Below, piece by piece: positions 42,588-51,700 of a stretch of 64,000 nt of DNA. The translations under genes and the position numbers were made by a program. The DNA comes from an uncultured Lachnospiraceae bacterium. Lineage in GTDB: Bacteria > Bacillota > Clostridia > Lachnospirales > Lachnospiraceae. The notes beneath the pieces were generated by a model, which ran no database searches, was not told where the DNA came from, and saw nothing but the letters and a program-made list of their open reading frames with translations. The stretch covers positions 36,085 to 100,084 of the forward strand of contig CAJTJZ010000002.1 of NCBI GenBank assembly GCA_910576895.1, given 5' to 3'. Numbering within the stretch: position 1 is the first letter of the stretch; the number at the start of each line of letters is the position of its first letter.

Positions 42588-43424
42588 ATGTATTATGTCA
42601 TACTTACTGTTATTTGTTATACCATATCCTCTTTAGGAGATAAGTATATTTCAGCAAAACTAAAATGTACGCCAGCAGAATTTGCCTTTATTGTTTCTTT
42701 TGCAACTATGATATGGTTAGGTGTTACCATTCCATTTACTGGCTTTCACTTTTCTTTTACAATACAAAATACTCTTATCTTATTATCACTTGTTGTATGG
42801 AAAATAATGGAGTTTTATACTTCCGCTTTACTATTAAAGACAGTATCTGCCTATGAATTAAAAGCATGGCTCGGAATTAATATTGCTTTTTCCTATTATT
42901 ATAATATTATTCAAGGTATTTATTCATGGAATCCTTGGCTTCTTTTATGTACCTTATTACTTTTATTAGGAATCCTTATGATTATAAGAGATAAAACAAT
43001 AGAAGAACAAACTTCTAAAAAAAGACTATGTATTTTATTTCTTTTCTTTATAGCCTCTAAATTTTTTTATGGATTTATGATGGGAAAAATGACAAAGGAT
43101 TGCAAAGCAAGTTCTGTACTACTTCTTGTTATGTTTCTTACGGCATTCATACAATTAAAAAAGGTTTCTATAAAAGAAATAGGAAAAAAGAAAGGAATAA
43201 TACGTGCTGCTTTAACAAGAATCCCAAATGCAGCAGGCCTTATTTTAGAAGCATTTGCAGCAATGGAAAATCTATTTTTATATGCTATGATACAACCAAT
43301 CCAGCTCCTGCTTTTATTTCTTTTTAGTCTGATAAAAAAAGAACCTATGGGCAAAAAGAAATTCATAGGAAGCATTCTTTGTATTTTTGCCGTTTGTATC
43401 ATTACGATTTTAAGTTCCAAATAG
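42588..43424 (+). CDS. EamA/DMT-superfamily membrane transporter
   Basis: Integral membrane protein of 278 residues with about ten hydrophobic segments in two halves, the drug/metabolite transporter layout. Features include an SLGDKYISAK loop after the first helix and the LLLLGILMIIRDK end of the first half. Substrate is unknown. It lies between a sugar-type AraC regulator and a GH2 glucuronidase-like gene, 62 bases upstream of the latter, so it may move the glycoside or its product. Confidence 0.82.
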   Translation: MYYVILTVICYTISSLGDKYISAKLKCTPAEFAFIVSFATMIWLGVTIPFTGFHFSFTIQNTLILLSLVVWKIMEFYTSALLLKTVSAYELKAWLGINIAFSYYYNIIQGIYSWNPWLLLCTLLLLLGILMIIRDKTIEEQTSKKRLCILFLFFIASKFFYGFMMGKMTKDCKASSVLLLVMFLTAFIQLKKVSIKEIGKKKGIIRAALTRIPNAAGLILEAFAAMENLFLYAMIQPIQLLLLFLFSLIKKEPMGKKKFIGSILCIFAVCIITILSSK

Positions 43425-43486
43425 TATTTGCAACTTATCTGTTTTACAATTATAATGAATTTATAATATGAAAGGAGGATTTTTGT

Positions 43487-45154
43487 ATGATACGAACATT
43501 TGCAACACATACGATTAGAAAACAAAGAGAATTAACAAATTCTTTCTGGAATTTTACCCCTTGTCAAGGAGAAAAAAAAGGAACAATATATAAAGTAGTT
43601 ACTCCCTCTTGTTGGGAAAATCATCCTGAATTTACAAATTATCGGGGAGAAGCAGAATATTCTAAAAAATTTGAAGCAGAAGGAAACATACGACTTGAAT
43701 TTAAAGGAGTGAGTCATACGGCTACGATTTTCCTTGATGGAAAAGAAATAGCAAAACATTATAATGCCTATACAAACTTTTCTGTAATAGCAAAAAATTT
43801 AACAAGGAAAGAACATACACTAACTATTCGTGCTGATAATCGTTTTAGTGCCTATAGTGCATTACATATTCCAAATGATTATATGTCTTATGGAGGTATC
43901 AACAGACCTGTTGTTTTAGAAGAATTAAAGGAAAATATCTATCTTTCCTATATTCATGTTACACCTTATCAAGAAAATAATATATGGAAAGCAAAAATTG
44001 AAATTTGTATTGAAAATATTAGTGAAAAAGAAATTTGCACTTGTGTAAAAGCTACTTTAGCAGGAAAAACAATCCTTTGGGAAAATACAAAAATTGCAGG
44101 TAATACAAAACTTATTGTAAATGCGATAGAAGAATTTGAAATGGTAGAAACTTGGACAACCAAGCATCCTAAACTCTATTATATTTATGCATACCTTATT
44201 CAAAATAACAAAATTGTTGATGATTTAATTGAGCGTTTTGGTTTTCGAGAAGTAAAGATTTTGGGGAAAAATATTTTATTCAATGGAGAACGTTTAAAAA
44301 TCAAAGGATTATGCCGACATGAAGATCATCCGCAATTTGGATGTGCCTTGCCATATGAAGCAATGGCAGCAGATTTAGAATTAATCAAACATTTAGGAGC
44401 AAATTCTATTAGAACTTCTCATTATCCAAATGATGAACGTTTTCTGGATTTGTGTGATGAACAGGGAATCTTAATTTGGGAAGAAAATCATGCAAGAGGA
44501 TTAAGCGAAGAAAATATGAAAAATCCAAATTTTGAACCACAAGCAGAACAAGTAATTAAAGAAATGATACTAGCACATTATAATCATCCTTCTATTTATA
44601 TTTGGGGTATTTTAAATGAATGTGCCAGTGATAGTGCTTATGGAAAAGAATGTTATCAAAAACAGTTTGCATTAATAAAACAATTAGATCCTTCCAGACC
44701 ACATTCCTTTGCCAGTTGCAAATTTAAAACAGATCTTAGTTTTGGACTACCTGATGTTATTTCTTATAATATTTATCCGCTTTGGTATCATGATACTGAA
44801 CCAGAAGAATATATTGATGACTTATATCAATGGATACAAAAGGAAACAGAGGGAAGTGGAAAACCATTTTTAATTACAGAAATTGGTGCAGGCGGAATTT
44901 ATGGCTATCGCCATCCTTCTCATGTAAAATGGACAGAAGAATATCAGGCAGAAGCATTAGAAAAACAACTCACTGCTGTACAGAATTATCCAGATTGTAT
45001 TGGAGTTTATATTTGGCAATTTTGCGATATTCGTGTTAGTGACGAATGGTTTCATGTAAGACCAAGAACAATGAACAATAAAGGCATTGTAGATGAATAC
45101 CGCCGTCCAAAACTTTGTTATGATATTGTAAAAAAACTATTTGAAAAAATGTAA
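43487..45154 (+). CDS. Cytoplasmic GH2 beta-glucuronidase-like glycosidase
   Basis: Glycoside hydrolase of 555 residues without signal peptide, comprising the GH2 jelly-roll, Ig-like and TIM-barrel domains. Acid/base Glu is in WGILNECASD and nucleophile Glu in LITEIGAGG. Near the C-terminus MNNKGIVDEYRRPK resembles the glucuronidase NxK region that contacts the carboxylate, favouring beta-glucuronidase over beta-galactosidase; short length (most are about 600) leaves doubt. An excellent AAAGGAGG ribosome site precedes it. Probably hydrolyses imported glucuronides or related glycosides. Confidence 0.8.
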   Translation: MIRTFATHTIRKQRELTNSFWNFTPCQGEKKGTIYKVVTPSCWENHPEFTNYRGEAEYSKKFEAEGNIRLEFKGVSHTATIFLDGKEIAKHYNAYTNFSVIAKNLTRKEHTLTIRADNRFSAYSALHIPNDYMSYGGINRPVVLEELKENIYLSYIHVTPYQENNIWKAKIEICIENISEKEICTCVKATLAGKTILWENTKIAGNTKLIVNAIEEFEMVETWTTKHPKLYYIYAYLIQNNKIVDDLIERFGFREVKILGKNILFNGERLKIKGLCRHEDHPQFGCALPYEAMAADLELIKHLGANSIRTSHYPNDERFLDLCDEQGILIWEENHARGLSEENMKNPNFEPQAEQVIKEMILAHYNHPSIYIWGILNECASDSAYGKECYQKQFALIKQLDPSRPHSFASCKFKTDLSFGLPDVISYNIYPLWYHDTEPEEYIDDLYQWIQKETEGSGKPFLITEIGAGGIYGYRHPSHVKWTEEYQAEALEKQLTAVQNYPDCIGVYIWQFCDIRVSDEWFHVRPRTMNNKGIVDEYRRPKLCYDIVKKLFEKM

Positions 45155-45180
45155 CTTATTTTATTATCACTATAATAGAA

Positions 45181-45224
45181 ATTACAGCAAAATGGATTAT
45201 TTTCACCTACCATTTTGCTGTAAT
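45181..45224. terminator. Bidirectional terminator
   Basis: Perfect 15-bp inverted repeat ATTACAGCAAAATGG (45181-45195) and its complement (45210-45224), flanked by A/T tracts. It lies between the convergent GH2 and histidine kinase genes. Confidence 0.88.
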
Positions 45225-45299
45225 AATTTTTATTTATTTTTCTTTCCACTTTGTAAAATAAAATACAAGCAATTATTTTCCAAGCAAATTATCTCTTTT

Positions 45300-46247
45300 C
45301 TAATCTTTTTTTCTAAGTAAAAAAACAGAAAATGTACTTCCTTTTCCAACTTCTGATTTTACTTTTATATATCCATTTTGTGCTTTTATCACTTCTCTTG
45401 CAAGATAAAGCCCAAGTCCCAGTCCTGTTTGCTCACTGACTTTAGAAGAACGATAAAATCTTGTAAAAATACTTCCTTGTTCTGTTTCTTCTATACCAAT
45501 TCCAGTATCTATAATATCAATACGAAGAAATATAATATATTCCTCTATATGTATAAAAACTTTTCCACCACTTTTTGTATATTTTATTGCATTATCTATT
45601 ATATTACTGATTGCTTCCATTGTCCACTTCTGATCAAAAACAGCAAATCCTGATAAATTTTCTATCTCCTCTATCTCAAATCTTATCCCTTTTTGTTTTG
45701 CTTTTAATGTAAACTGCTGTTTTACAGAAGAAAGAACAGTACGAATGTCCCCATAGCTTGGATTTATTGTAATAATTCCCGTTTCTAATCGGGATAATTT
45801 CATTAAAGATTGAATAAAAAAATCAAGTTTTTTCGCCTGTTCATAAATTGCTTCGGTTTCTTCTTTTGGCATTTCCAGTTCCTGCATTTTTTTCTGTTCT
45901 ATTATTTCCATCTGCCAGTCCTTTAAAAGTTCCGAATATAACATAATATTGGAAACTGGTGTAACAGCCTGATGACAAATATCAGATATAAATACTTGCA
46001 TTTTCTCTTTTTCTTCTTTTATTTTTTGATAAGATAATGCATTATCGCAAAGATAACGCCACATACTATTTTCAATAGCAGAATATCTTGACTCATCTAA
46101 TCGCTTATCTTCAAAATTTCCATCGATAGCATGATTTAACATTTCCTGTAAAGATTTTAATAGTTTCTGTTCTCTTTTATAAAAATATAAAATAATAACG
46201 AAAATAACGAAGATACAAAAAATACATATTTCTATTCTACTGTCCAT
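45300..46247 (-). CDS. Histidine kinase of a BceS-like two-component system
   Basis: Kinase of 315 residues with one N-terminal membrane segment (about 8-24) and almost no extracellular loop, so it probably senses through its transporter partner. The phosphoacceptor box is ISDICHQAVTPVSNI (a CHQ-TP variant of the usual SHELRTPL), followed by N-box NIIDNAIKYT and G-box DTGIGIE ... TGLGLGLYLA. It overlaps the regulator gene by 16 bases and shares its transcript with the FtsX permease. Confidence 0.9.
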   Translation of the reverse strand: MDSRIEICIFCIFVIFVIILYFYKREQKLLKSLQEMLNHAIDGNFEDKRLDESRYSAIENSMWRYLCDNALSYQKIKEEKEKMQVFISDICHQAVTPVSNIMLYSELLKDWQMEIIEQKKMQELEMPKEETEAIYEQAKKLDFFIQSLMKLSRLETGIITINPSYGDIRTVLSSVKQQFTLKAKQKGIRFEIEEIENLSGFAVFDQKWTMEAISNIIDNAIKYTKSGGKVFIHIEEYIIFLRIDIIDTGIGIEETEQGSIFTRFYRSSKVSEQTGLGLGLYLAREVIKAQNGYIKVKSEVGKGSTFSVFLLRKKD

Positions 46248-46903
46248 AAATATCCTATTCCATAAATCGTTTTAATACATTCTGAATTACCTGAAATATC
46301 TTCTAGCTTTTTTCTTAATCGGTTTATTGCAACTGTAAGTGCATGTTCATCTACATATTCTGATTCTCCTGACCATGTTTCATCTATTAAAAAACTGCGG
46401 CTTACACTTCTTCCTTTATGTTCTATTAAACAGCGAAGAAGTTTTTGTTCTGTTCTGCTAAAGTCAAGCGAAATGCCTTGATATAAAAACTCCATCTTAT
46501 AAAAATCAAAATAAAAATCGCCTGCTTTAAAAATTTCCTCTTTTCTTTCCTTTTCTCGAAGCTGTACTTCCACTCTAGCACGCAATACCATTAAACTAAA
46601 TGGTTTTGTAATATAATCATTTGCTCCAAGTTCCAAACCTGTTACAATATCCATTTCCATATTATTGGCAGTTAATAAAATAACAGGAATAAGATAGTGC
46701 TTTCTTATTTCTGTTAAATAAGAAAGACCATCTCCATCCGAAAAATTAATATCTAATATAATTAAATCAAATTGTTGTATTATAAATTCTTCTTTCGCAG
46801 AAGTCAAACTATATGCTTGTGCACAGGAATACTCTTTTCGTAAAGCAAGTTTAATACCATCATTTAATTTTTTATCATCTTCAATAATCAAAATTCGCTT
46901 CAT
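46232..46903 (-). CDS. OmpR-family response regulator of the BceRS-like system
   Basis: Response regulator of 223 residues: receiver domain with IIEDDKK, phosphoacceptor Asp in LIILDINFSDGDG and Lys in ITKPF; winged-helix DNA-binding domain with FSRTEQKLLRCLIEHKG and IYGIGYLW. I start it at ATG 46903 (KRILIIEDD), ten bases from AAGGA; ATG 46909 is also possible, while the frame from 46945 has no ribosome site. The probable target is the 60-bp element found upstream of both the permease and the separated ATPase. Confidence 0.9.
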   Translation of the reverse strand: MKRILIIEDDKKLNDGIKLALRKEYSCAQAYSLTSAKEEFIIQQFDLIILDINFSDGDGLSYLTEIRKHYLIPVILLTANNMEMDIVTGLELGANDYITKPFSLMVLRARVEVQLREKERKEEIFKAGDFYFDFYKMEFLYQGISLDFSRTEQKLLRCLIEHKGRSVSRSFLIDETWSGESEYVDEHALTVAINRLRKKLEDISGNSECIKTIYGIGYLWTVE

Positions 46904-46973
46904 ATACATAGTATCCTTTCTTCTAAAGTATTCCTTATTATACACAATACTATCAATTTTCTCAAATAATTTC

Positions 46974-49571
46974 TTATTCTGCTTTTCCCATTGCTTCCAT
47001 AATATGTTTTGTCTTCCATGATTTTAATATTCTTCTGGAAAGAAAAAAACAAAGAAATAGCATAGCAATAAAAATAAGAAAAAATGCTTTATAATCATAA
47101 GAAAAAGGATGTCCATTTACTTCCATATCAGATAATTGATATAAATATCGTAGAATTGGTTTCGAAAGAAAATATGCAATAAGTCCTGCAATACATCCAA
47201 GGATTCCATTTTCAAACATTTGAATTTTCTTTGTCATAGCAGTACTCATTCCAATTGCTCGCAACATACAAATTTCTCTTGTTCTTACTTGCATACGATA
47301 AATAATATTATTGATCATATTAATAAAAACTAATATAAATACTATAATTGCAATCCCAAATACATAAATCACTTGTTTTTTATAAAACATATCATTTTGT
47401 CTGATTTCAGAAATCATACTTCGAGTAGCTACACCACCTTCACCCTTAGCCCCTATTATAATTAATGCTCTTTCTAACTCTTTCTGCTGCTTTTTTGTCA
47501 TAGAAGATTTTCCATCAATATAAATACATTGATAACATCCCTTATCTACAATTTTTTTTACATTTTTATCATCTGTAATAAGCATAGGATAAATATTTGT
47601 TCTATCAACATTTAACATATAGGGAAAATAAACAACGGCCACTACCGTATATTCCTTATAAATATATTCTTTTTCTTTATCTTCCTTTTTCCAATAAGCT
47701 TTTTCCTCTGTATGAAAATCTGCACGATATTTTATTGCTATCTTTTCTCCTGCCTGATAAGGCATAAGACTTTCTCCATTTTGATACCAACTTGCAATTT
47801 GTCCTTCTTCTCCTTTTGTAAAATCCATACTAAGAATTGCAAGAATAATCTCATCTTCTTTTAATCCCTGTTTTGCATCAAAATTACCAGAAAGAATATA
47901 ATTTTTTAACTCTTTTAATGCCTCTGTATTATATCCGCATAACTGAGAATCAAACACTTGATTAGCTCCATCATATGCTGCAAGTTCATATCCATTATAT
48001 TTTTTATTAGTTGCATTCATATAATCATAATAATCATCATTTCTTTCCCTACCATCATCAATCACACGAATTGGAATTTGAGCACATGTCTTTATATTTG
48101 ATATATCTTGCAATGTTTTAATATCTTCTAAATCTTTTCTGGAAACACCCTGATATGGATTATCATAACGATTTAGACTCATAACATAATGTCCATTTAA
48201 ATACTGCCATTTTTTAATATCCTGCTGATATGTTTTTGTAATCCCTGCCCAATAAAATAATCCTGTAAATAATACAATTCCTGTACAAATTGTAAGCACA
48301 ACAAAAAGGCTTGTTCTTATATCTCTTATCATATATTTTCCTCCAAGACAACATAAGGTTTGCCATTTACCACCTTTTTCTTTTAATTGAAACAAAGAAA
48401 CTTTATGTTTACCCTGTTGTGCAGCCGAGGATACTAATTCCATAATTGGCTTTTTTACTATCTTTCTTCCGGCAAAATATCCAATAAGCCCTACGAGAAT
48501 TGCTACAAGAAATATAAGCACTATAATTTGTTTTACTGGCACAATTGGAACAAAGCGAACACTTTGATTATAAAGATATACAGTGGTATCTCCATCTCCT
48601 GAAATTTTTATAATTACCCAAGCTAAGAAAAGCCCTGCTGCAACACCAAAAGGAACTCCTATACAATAAATTTGATATAACTCCAATAATATCATTTGTC
48701 TTAATTGTTTTTGCTTCATACCAAGTGCACGCAAAATTCCATATTGATTTTCTCTTGTAATAAGAGCAATTCTATAAACGCCATAAAATACTACCATACA
48801 AACAAAGATAATAATACTAAGAACTTGCACATCAATACGAAATAACTCGTCATAATCTTCTCTTGCCGGATTATGATGAATTTGCTTTTTGCGAACTCCT
48901 AATTCCTTTTGTAATTCTTTTACTTTTCCTTTATAATTTAAAGCTTCTTCAAAACGAATATAGCAAGTATATTCTTCTATTTCTTTATCAAGTCCTGTAT
49001 ATAATTCTAATACTCCATATTGTTTATTTATTAGCATATCAGATAAAATACCAACTAATTTTACTGTTTTTGTTTTCTTTCCCTTTTTTCCTTCCCATGT
49101 AACAGAAAGATCAAATTCCTGATTTAATATAGGTTCAATTCCAAGATTTAATAATGCCCATTCTTCTGCAACAACTTCATTTTCTTCTCTAGGCATATGT
49201 CCTTCTATCAACTTTGCTGTCATAGTAATATAATTATCATCGCCACTCTCTATAAAAACTGTTTGAAGATTTCTAGCATATTGTCCAATCCTTTGTGTAA
49301 CTCCCATATGCGTAATCTCTGGCATTTTTTCTAATTTTTTTATTTGTTCCTTTGTGAGTTCTGCAATATAACAATCGGAAGAAGAAAATTTTGTTTGATA
49401 TTTTATATTATCTATTCTATGATTTGTATGAAACAATATAAGAAGTACCGTTGATAATAAAAAGGTTAATGCAAAGCTAAAAAATATTGCCATTGTATTT
49501 TTCTTATAACTTACAAGAAAACGTCTGCAAATAAAGAACAACTCTTTTTTATTTTCTCTTTCTTTTTTCAA
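46974..49571 (-). CDS. FtsX-type ABC transporter permease (BceB-like)
   Basis: Membrane protein of about 865 residues with two FtsX domains (segments near MVVFYGVYRIALITRENQYG and the matching IYRMQVRTREICMLRAIGMS at the C-terminus) and a large extracellular region between groups of helices. The start is TTG 49571: AAAAGGAGG lies ten bases upstream, and the longer GTG frame from 49601 runs through that site. No ATPase gene adjoins it; the BceA-type ATPase at 40936 has the same promoter element. Likely role is sensing and resistance to cell-wall-active peptides. Confidence 0.85.
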   Translation of the reverse strand: MKKERENKKELFFICRRFLVSYKKNTMAIFFSFALTFLLSTVLLILFHTNHRIDNIKYQTKFSSSDCYIAELTKEQIKKLEKMPEITHMGVTQRIGQYARNLQTVFIESGDDNYITMTAKLIEGHMPREENEVVAEEWALLNLGIEPILNQEFDLSVTWEGKKGKKTKTVKLVGILSDMLINKQYGVLELYTGLDKEIEEYTCYIRFEEALNYKGKVKELQKELGVRKKQIHHNPAREDYDELFRIDVQVLSIIIFVCMVVFYGVYRIALITRENQYGILRALGMKQKQLRQMILLELYQIYCIGVPFGVAAGLFLAWVIIKISGDGDTTVYLYNQSVRFVPIVPVKQIIVLIFLVAILVGLIGYFAGRKIVKKPIMELVSSAAQQGKHKVSLFQLKEKGGKWQTLCCLGGKYMIRDIRTSLFVVLTICTGIVLFTGLFYWAGITKTYQQDIKKWQYLNGHYVMSLNRYDNPYQGVSRKDLEDIKTLQDISNIKTCAQIPIRVIDDGRERNDDYYDYMNATNKKYNGYELAAYDGANQVFDSQLCGYNTEALKELKNYILSGNFDAKQGLKEDEIILAILSMDFTKGEEGQIASWYQNGESLMPYQAGEKIAIKYRADFHTEEKAYWKKEDKEKEYIYKEYTVVAVVYFPYMLNVDRTNIYPMLITDDKNVKKIVDKGCYQCIYIDGKSSMTKKQQKELERALIIIGAKGEGGVATRSMISEIRQNDMFYKKQVIYVFGIAIIVFILVFINMINNIIYRMQVRTREICMLRAIGMSTAMTKKIQMFENGILGCIAGLIAYFLSKPILRYLYQLSDMEVNGHPFSYDYKAFFLIFIAMLFLCFFLSRRILKSWKTKHIMEAMGKAE

Positions 49572-49630
49572 ATCTTTGTTACCTCCTTTTAAATAAGCCA
49601 CCTATTATTTCTATCGTCTGTTTACAATAA

Positions 49631-49690
49631 AAACTATAACATAGAGAAGTCTCAAACTAGTTTCTGAAAAATATCATTTTTGTGATATTC
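49631..49690 (-). promoter_or_regulatory. Conserved 60-bp regulatory element, copy B (FtsX permease promoter)
   Basis: Minus-strand counterpart of 40837-40896 with 48 of 60 identical positions and the same AAACTAGTTT palindrome. The aligned -10 is TATAGT. It lies about 60 bases upstream of the permease start. The rest of 49691-49753 shows nothing recognisable. Confidence 0.8.
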
Positions 49691-49753
49691 TTTATCTTTA
49701 ATAAATTTTACAATATAAAATAAAACAATGTATTAAAAATAAAACTACAATAT

Positions 49754-49785
49754 AAAAAACCCCAGAATACCCTAGTTTTCTGAGG
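49754..49785 (-). terminator. Terminator after the ttcA-like gene
   Basis: Imperfect stem CCCCAGAA (49760-49767) with TTCTGAGG (49778-49785), followed on the minus strand by six T. It is about 135 bases beyond the stop codon. Confidence 0.65.
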
Positions 49786-49920
49786 CTTTTATTTCTTATC
49801 ACATCTGCAAAGCTGGCATGACCTTTTCTTTCTCTATTATTTTTTACAAAATCTATAAAAATTCTTCTTTTAACAAACTACAAATTTTTTTCACTCTATT
49901 TTCTTTTATCTTATTGTTTC

Positions 49921-50778
49921 TTATTTGTTTTCTGTTTTTATAATTTTATAATATCCTTCTAAAAAATGATGATGAACTCCATTCTGTTTATAACGAATAA
50001 TCGTATTCAAATTTACATTTTCCACACTACGAAAAATATTTTTTTCAATACAAGAATCTTTTTCACTTAATTTTTTTATAATTTGTTTTATCTCTGCCCG
50101 TTTTGAAGTTTTTTCTGTTTCTTTTTCCAAAGCACACTTTTCTGTAAATCGACATGCACATTGAATAAACTGTAATTTATTATAATTCATCCAATGAATA
50201 ATATCTTCTTCTCTAATAAGATATAAAGGACGAATTAATTCCATACCTTCAAAATTGGTACTATGCAATTTTGGCATCATGGTTTGTATCTGTCCACCAT
50301 ATAACATCCCCATTAAAATCGTTTCAATGACATCATCATAATGATGCCCCAATGCAATTTTATTACATCCAAGTTCCTTTGCTTTACTATATAAATAGCC
50401 TCGCCGCATTCTTGCACAAAGATAACATGGCGAATCGATTACATCTGCCACAACATCAAAAATTTCCGATGAAAATACAATAATCGGAATTTGTAAACAC
50501 TCTGCATTTTTTAAAATCATTTGATAATTTTTCTCATTATATCCGGGATTCATAACTAGAAATTTTAATGTAAAATTCTTTTTCCCATGTTTTAAAAGCT
50601 CTTGAAATAGCTTTGCCATTAACATAGAATCTTTACCACCAGAGATACAAACCGCTATCTTATCACCATCTTTAATTAATTCATATTCATTAATTGCCTT
50701 TGTAAACTTTCTCCAAATTGGCTTGCGAAATTTTTTAATAATACTACGTTCCACATCTTCTGCTAAAATCTTATCCAT
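49921..50778 (-). CDS. TtcA-like tRNA 2-thiolation enzyme (PP-loop, CxxC)
   Basis: Cytoplasmic protein of 285 residues, with the PP-loop SGGKDS (about 46-51), the CYLCARMRRG CxxC motif, GHHYDDVIET and a second cysteine cluster (CACRFTEKC). These are the features of the TtcA group, iron-sulfur ATP-dependent enzymes that thiolate cytidine-32 of tRNA in E. coli; Gram-positive relatives are less well studied. Next to the TcdA gene, which is transcribed just upstream. Confidence 0.8.
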   Translation of the reverse strand: MDKILAEDVERSIIKKFRKPIWRKFTKAINEYELIKDGDKIAVCISGGKDSMLMAKLFQELLKHGKKNFTLKFLVMNPGYNEKNYQMILKNAECLQIPIIVFSSEIFDVVADVIDSPCYLCARMRRGYLYSKAKELGCNKIALGHHYDDVIETILMGMLYGGQIQTMMPKLHSTNFEGMELIRPLYLIREEDIIHWMNYNKLQFIQCACRFTEKCALEKETEKTSKRAEIKQIIKKLSEKDSCIEKNIFRSVENVNLNTIIRYKQNGVHHHFLEGYYKIIKTENK

Positions 50779-50819
50779 ACTATTTTCCTCCCAGACAAGA
50801 AACTGTTTTTATTTCTTTT

Positions 50820-51557
50820 TTATAAACTCTTTTTTATTAATTCTTTTATAACAGTTGATGCAATAATCAGTCCTGCGGTAGATGGTACAAATGCATTAGA
50901 ACCGGGCGTTTGCCTTTTTTTATTTTTAATATCACTATCATTATCTCTATCCTGAAAATTTTCTAATGGCATTTTTGGTTTTTCTTTTGAATATACGACT
51001 AATAACTTTTCTACTCCCCATTTTTTTAATTCATGTCTCATAACTTTTGCAAGTGGACATACCGATGTTTCATAAATATCTGCCACTTCAAATTGTGTTG
51101 GATCTAATTTATTTCCTGCTCCCATACTACTGATGATTGGAGTCTTTGCTTCTCTTGCCTGTAATACAAGCTGAATTTTCCCCGTTACTGTATCAATAGC
51201 ATCAATAATATAATCATATTCTTGAAATGTAAATAATTCCTTTGTTTCTGGCAAATAAAAACATTTATAAACCTTTACTTGACAATCGGGATTAATTTCT
51301 TTTATTCGTTCCATCATTACATCTACTTTATACTGCCCAATTGTTTTCCTTGTTGCTATAATCTGACGATTTAGATTTGTAAGACTTACTTTATCGTTAT
51401 CAATTAAATCAATCGCTCCAATACCACTACGAACAAGTGCTTCTACTGCATAACCGCCAACACCACCAATTCCAAATACTGCAACTCTCGATCTTGCAAG
51501 TTTCTCCATTGCTTTTTTACCAAAAAGCAATTCTGTTCTTGAAAATTGATTTAACAT
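50820..51557 (-). CDS. tcdA: tRNA threonylcarbamoyladenosine dehydratase (TcdA/CsdL-like E1 enzyme)
   Basis: ThiF/E1-like ATP-dependent enzyme that cyclises t6A37 to ct6A in ANN-decoding tRNAs. The 245-residue protein has the nucleotide-binding GIGGVGGYAVEAL, DNDKVSLTNLNRQ, the DAIDTVTGKI strand and the MGAGNKLDP motif, all diagnostic. The start is ATG 51557, with AAAGGAAGG nine bases upstream, rather than ATG 51620. It is co-directional with and 41 bases from the ttcA-like gene, so a small tRNA-modification operon. Confidence 0.9.
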   Translation of the reverse strand: MLNQFSRTELLFGKKAMEKLARSRVAVFGIGGVGGYAVEALVRSGIGAIDLIDNDKVSLTNLNRQIIATRKTIGQYKVDVMMERIKEINPDCQVKVYKCFYLPETKELFTFQEYDYIIDAIDTVTGKIQLVLQAREAKTPIISSMGAGNKLDPTQFEVADIYETSVCPLAKVMRHELKKWGVEKLLVVYSKEKPKMPLENFQDRDNDSDIKNKKRQTPGSNAFVPSTAGLIIASTVIKELIKKSL

Positions 51558-51636
51558 AAAAGAAAACCTTCCTTTACTAGAAGATATCATGATAATATCA
51601 TGTCTTTTCATAGATGTCAATTGGAATCACTGGATA

Positions 51637-51678
51637 AAAAGAGTTGTTACATTCATTATTAAATGCAACAACTCTTTT
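51637..51678. terminator. Terminator of the transglutaminase gene
   Basis: 17-bp inverted repeat with one mismatch (51637-51653 with 51662-51678), short loop, A/T tracts on both sides. It separates the transglutaminase gene from tcdA. Confidence 0.88.
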
Positions 51679-51700
51679 CTAAATTTGCCATTTTCAATTA

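Noticed and set aside
43067..43525. Minus-strand open frame of 152 codons
   Set aside because: Covers the EamA gene 3' end and GH2 start antisense, low-complexity translation, no ribosome site; both plus-strand genes are well supported.
43487..45154. GH2 gene as a beta-galactosidase
   Set aside because: The NNKG...RRPK C-terminal segment is closer to glucuronidases; kept as glucuronidase-like with reduced certainty.
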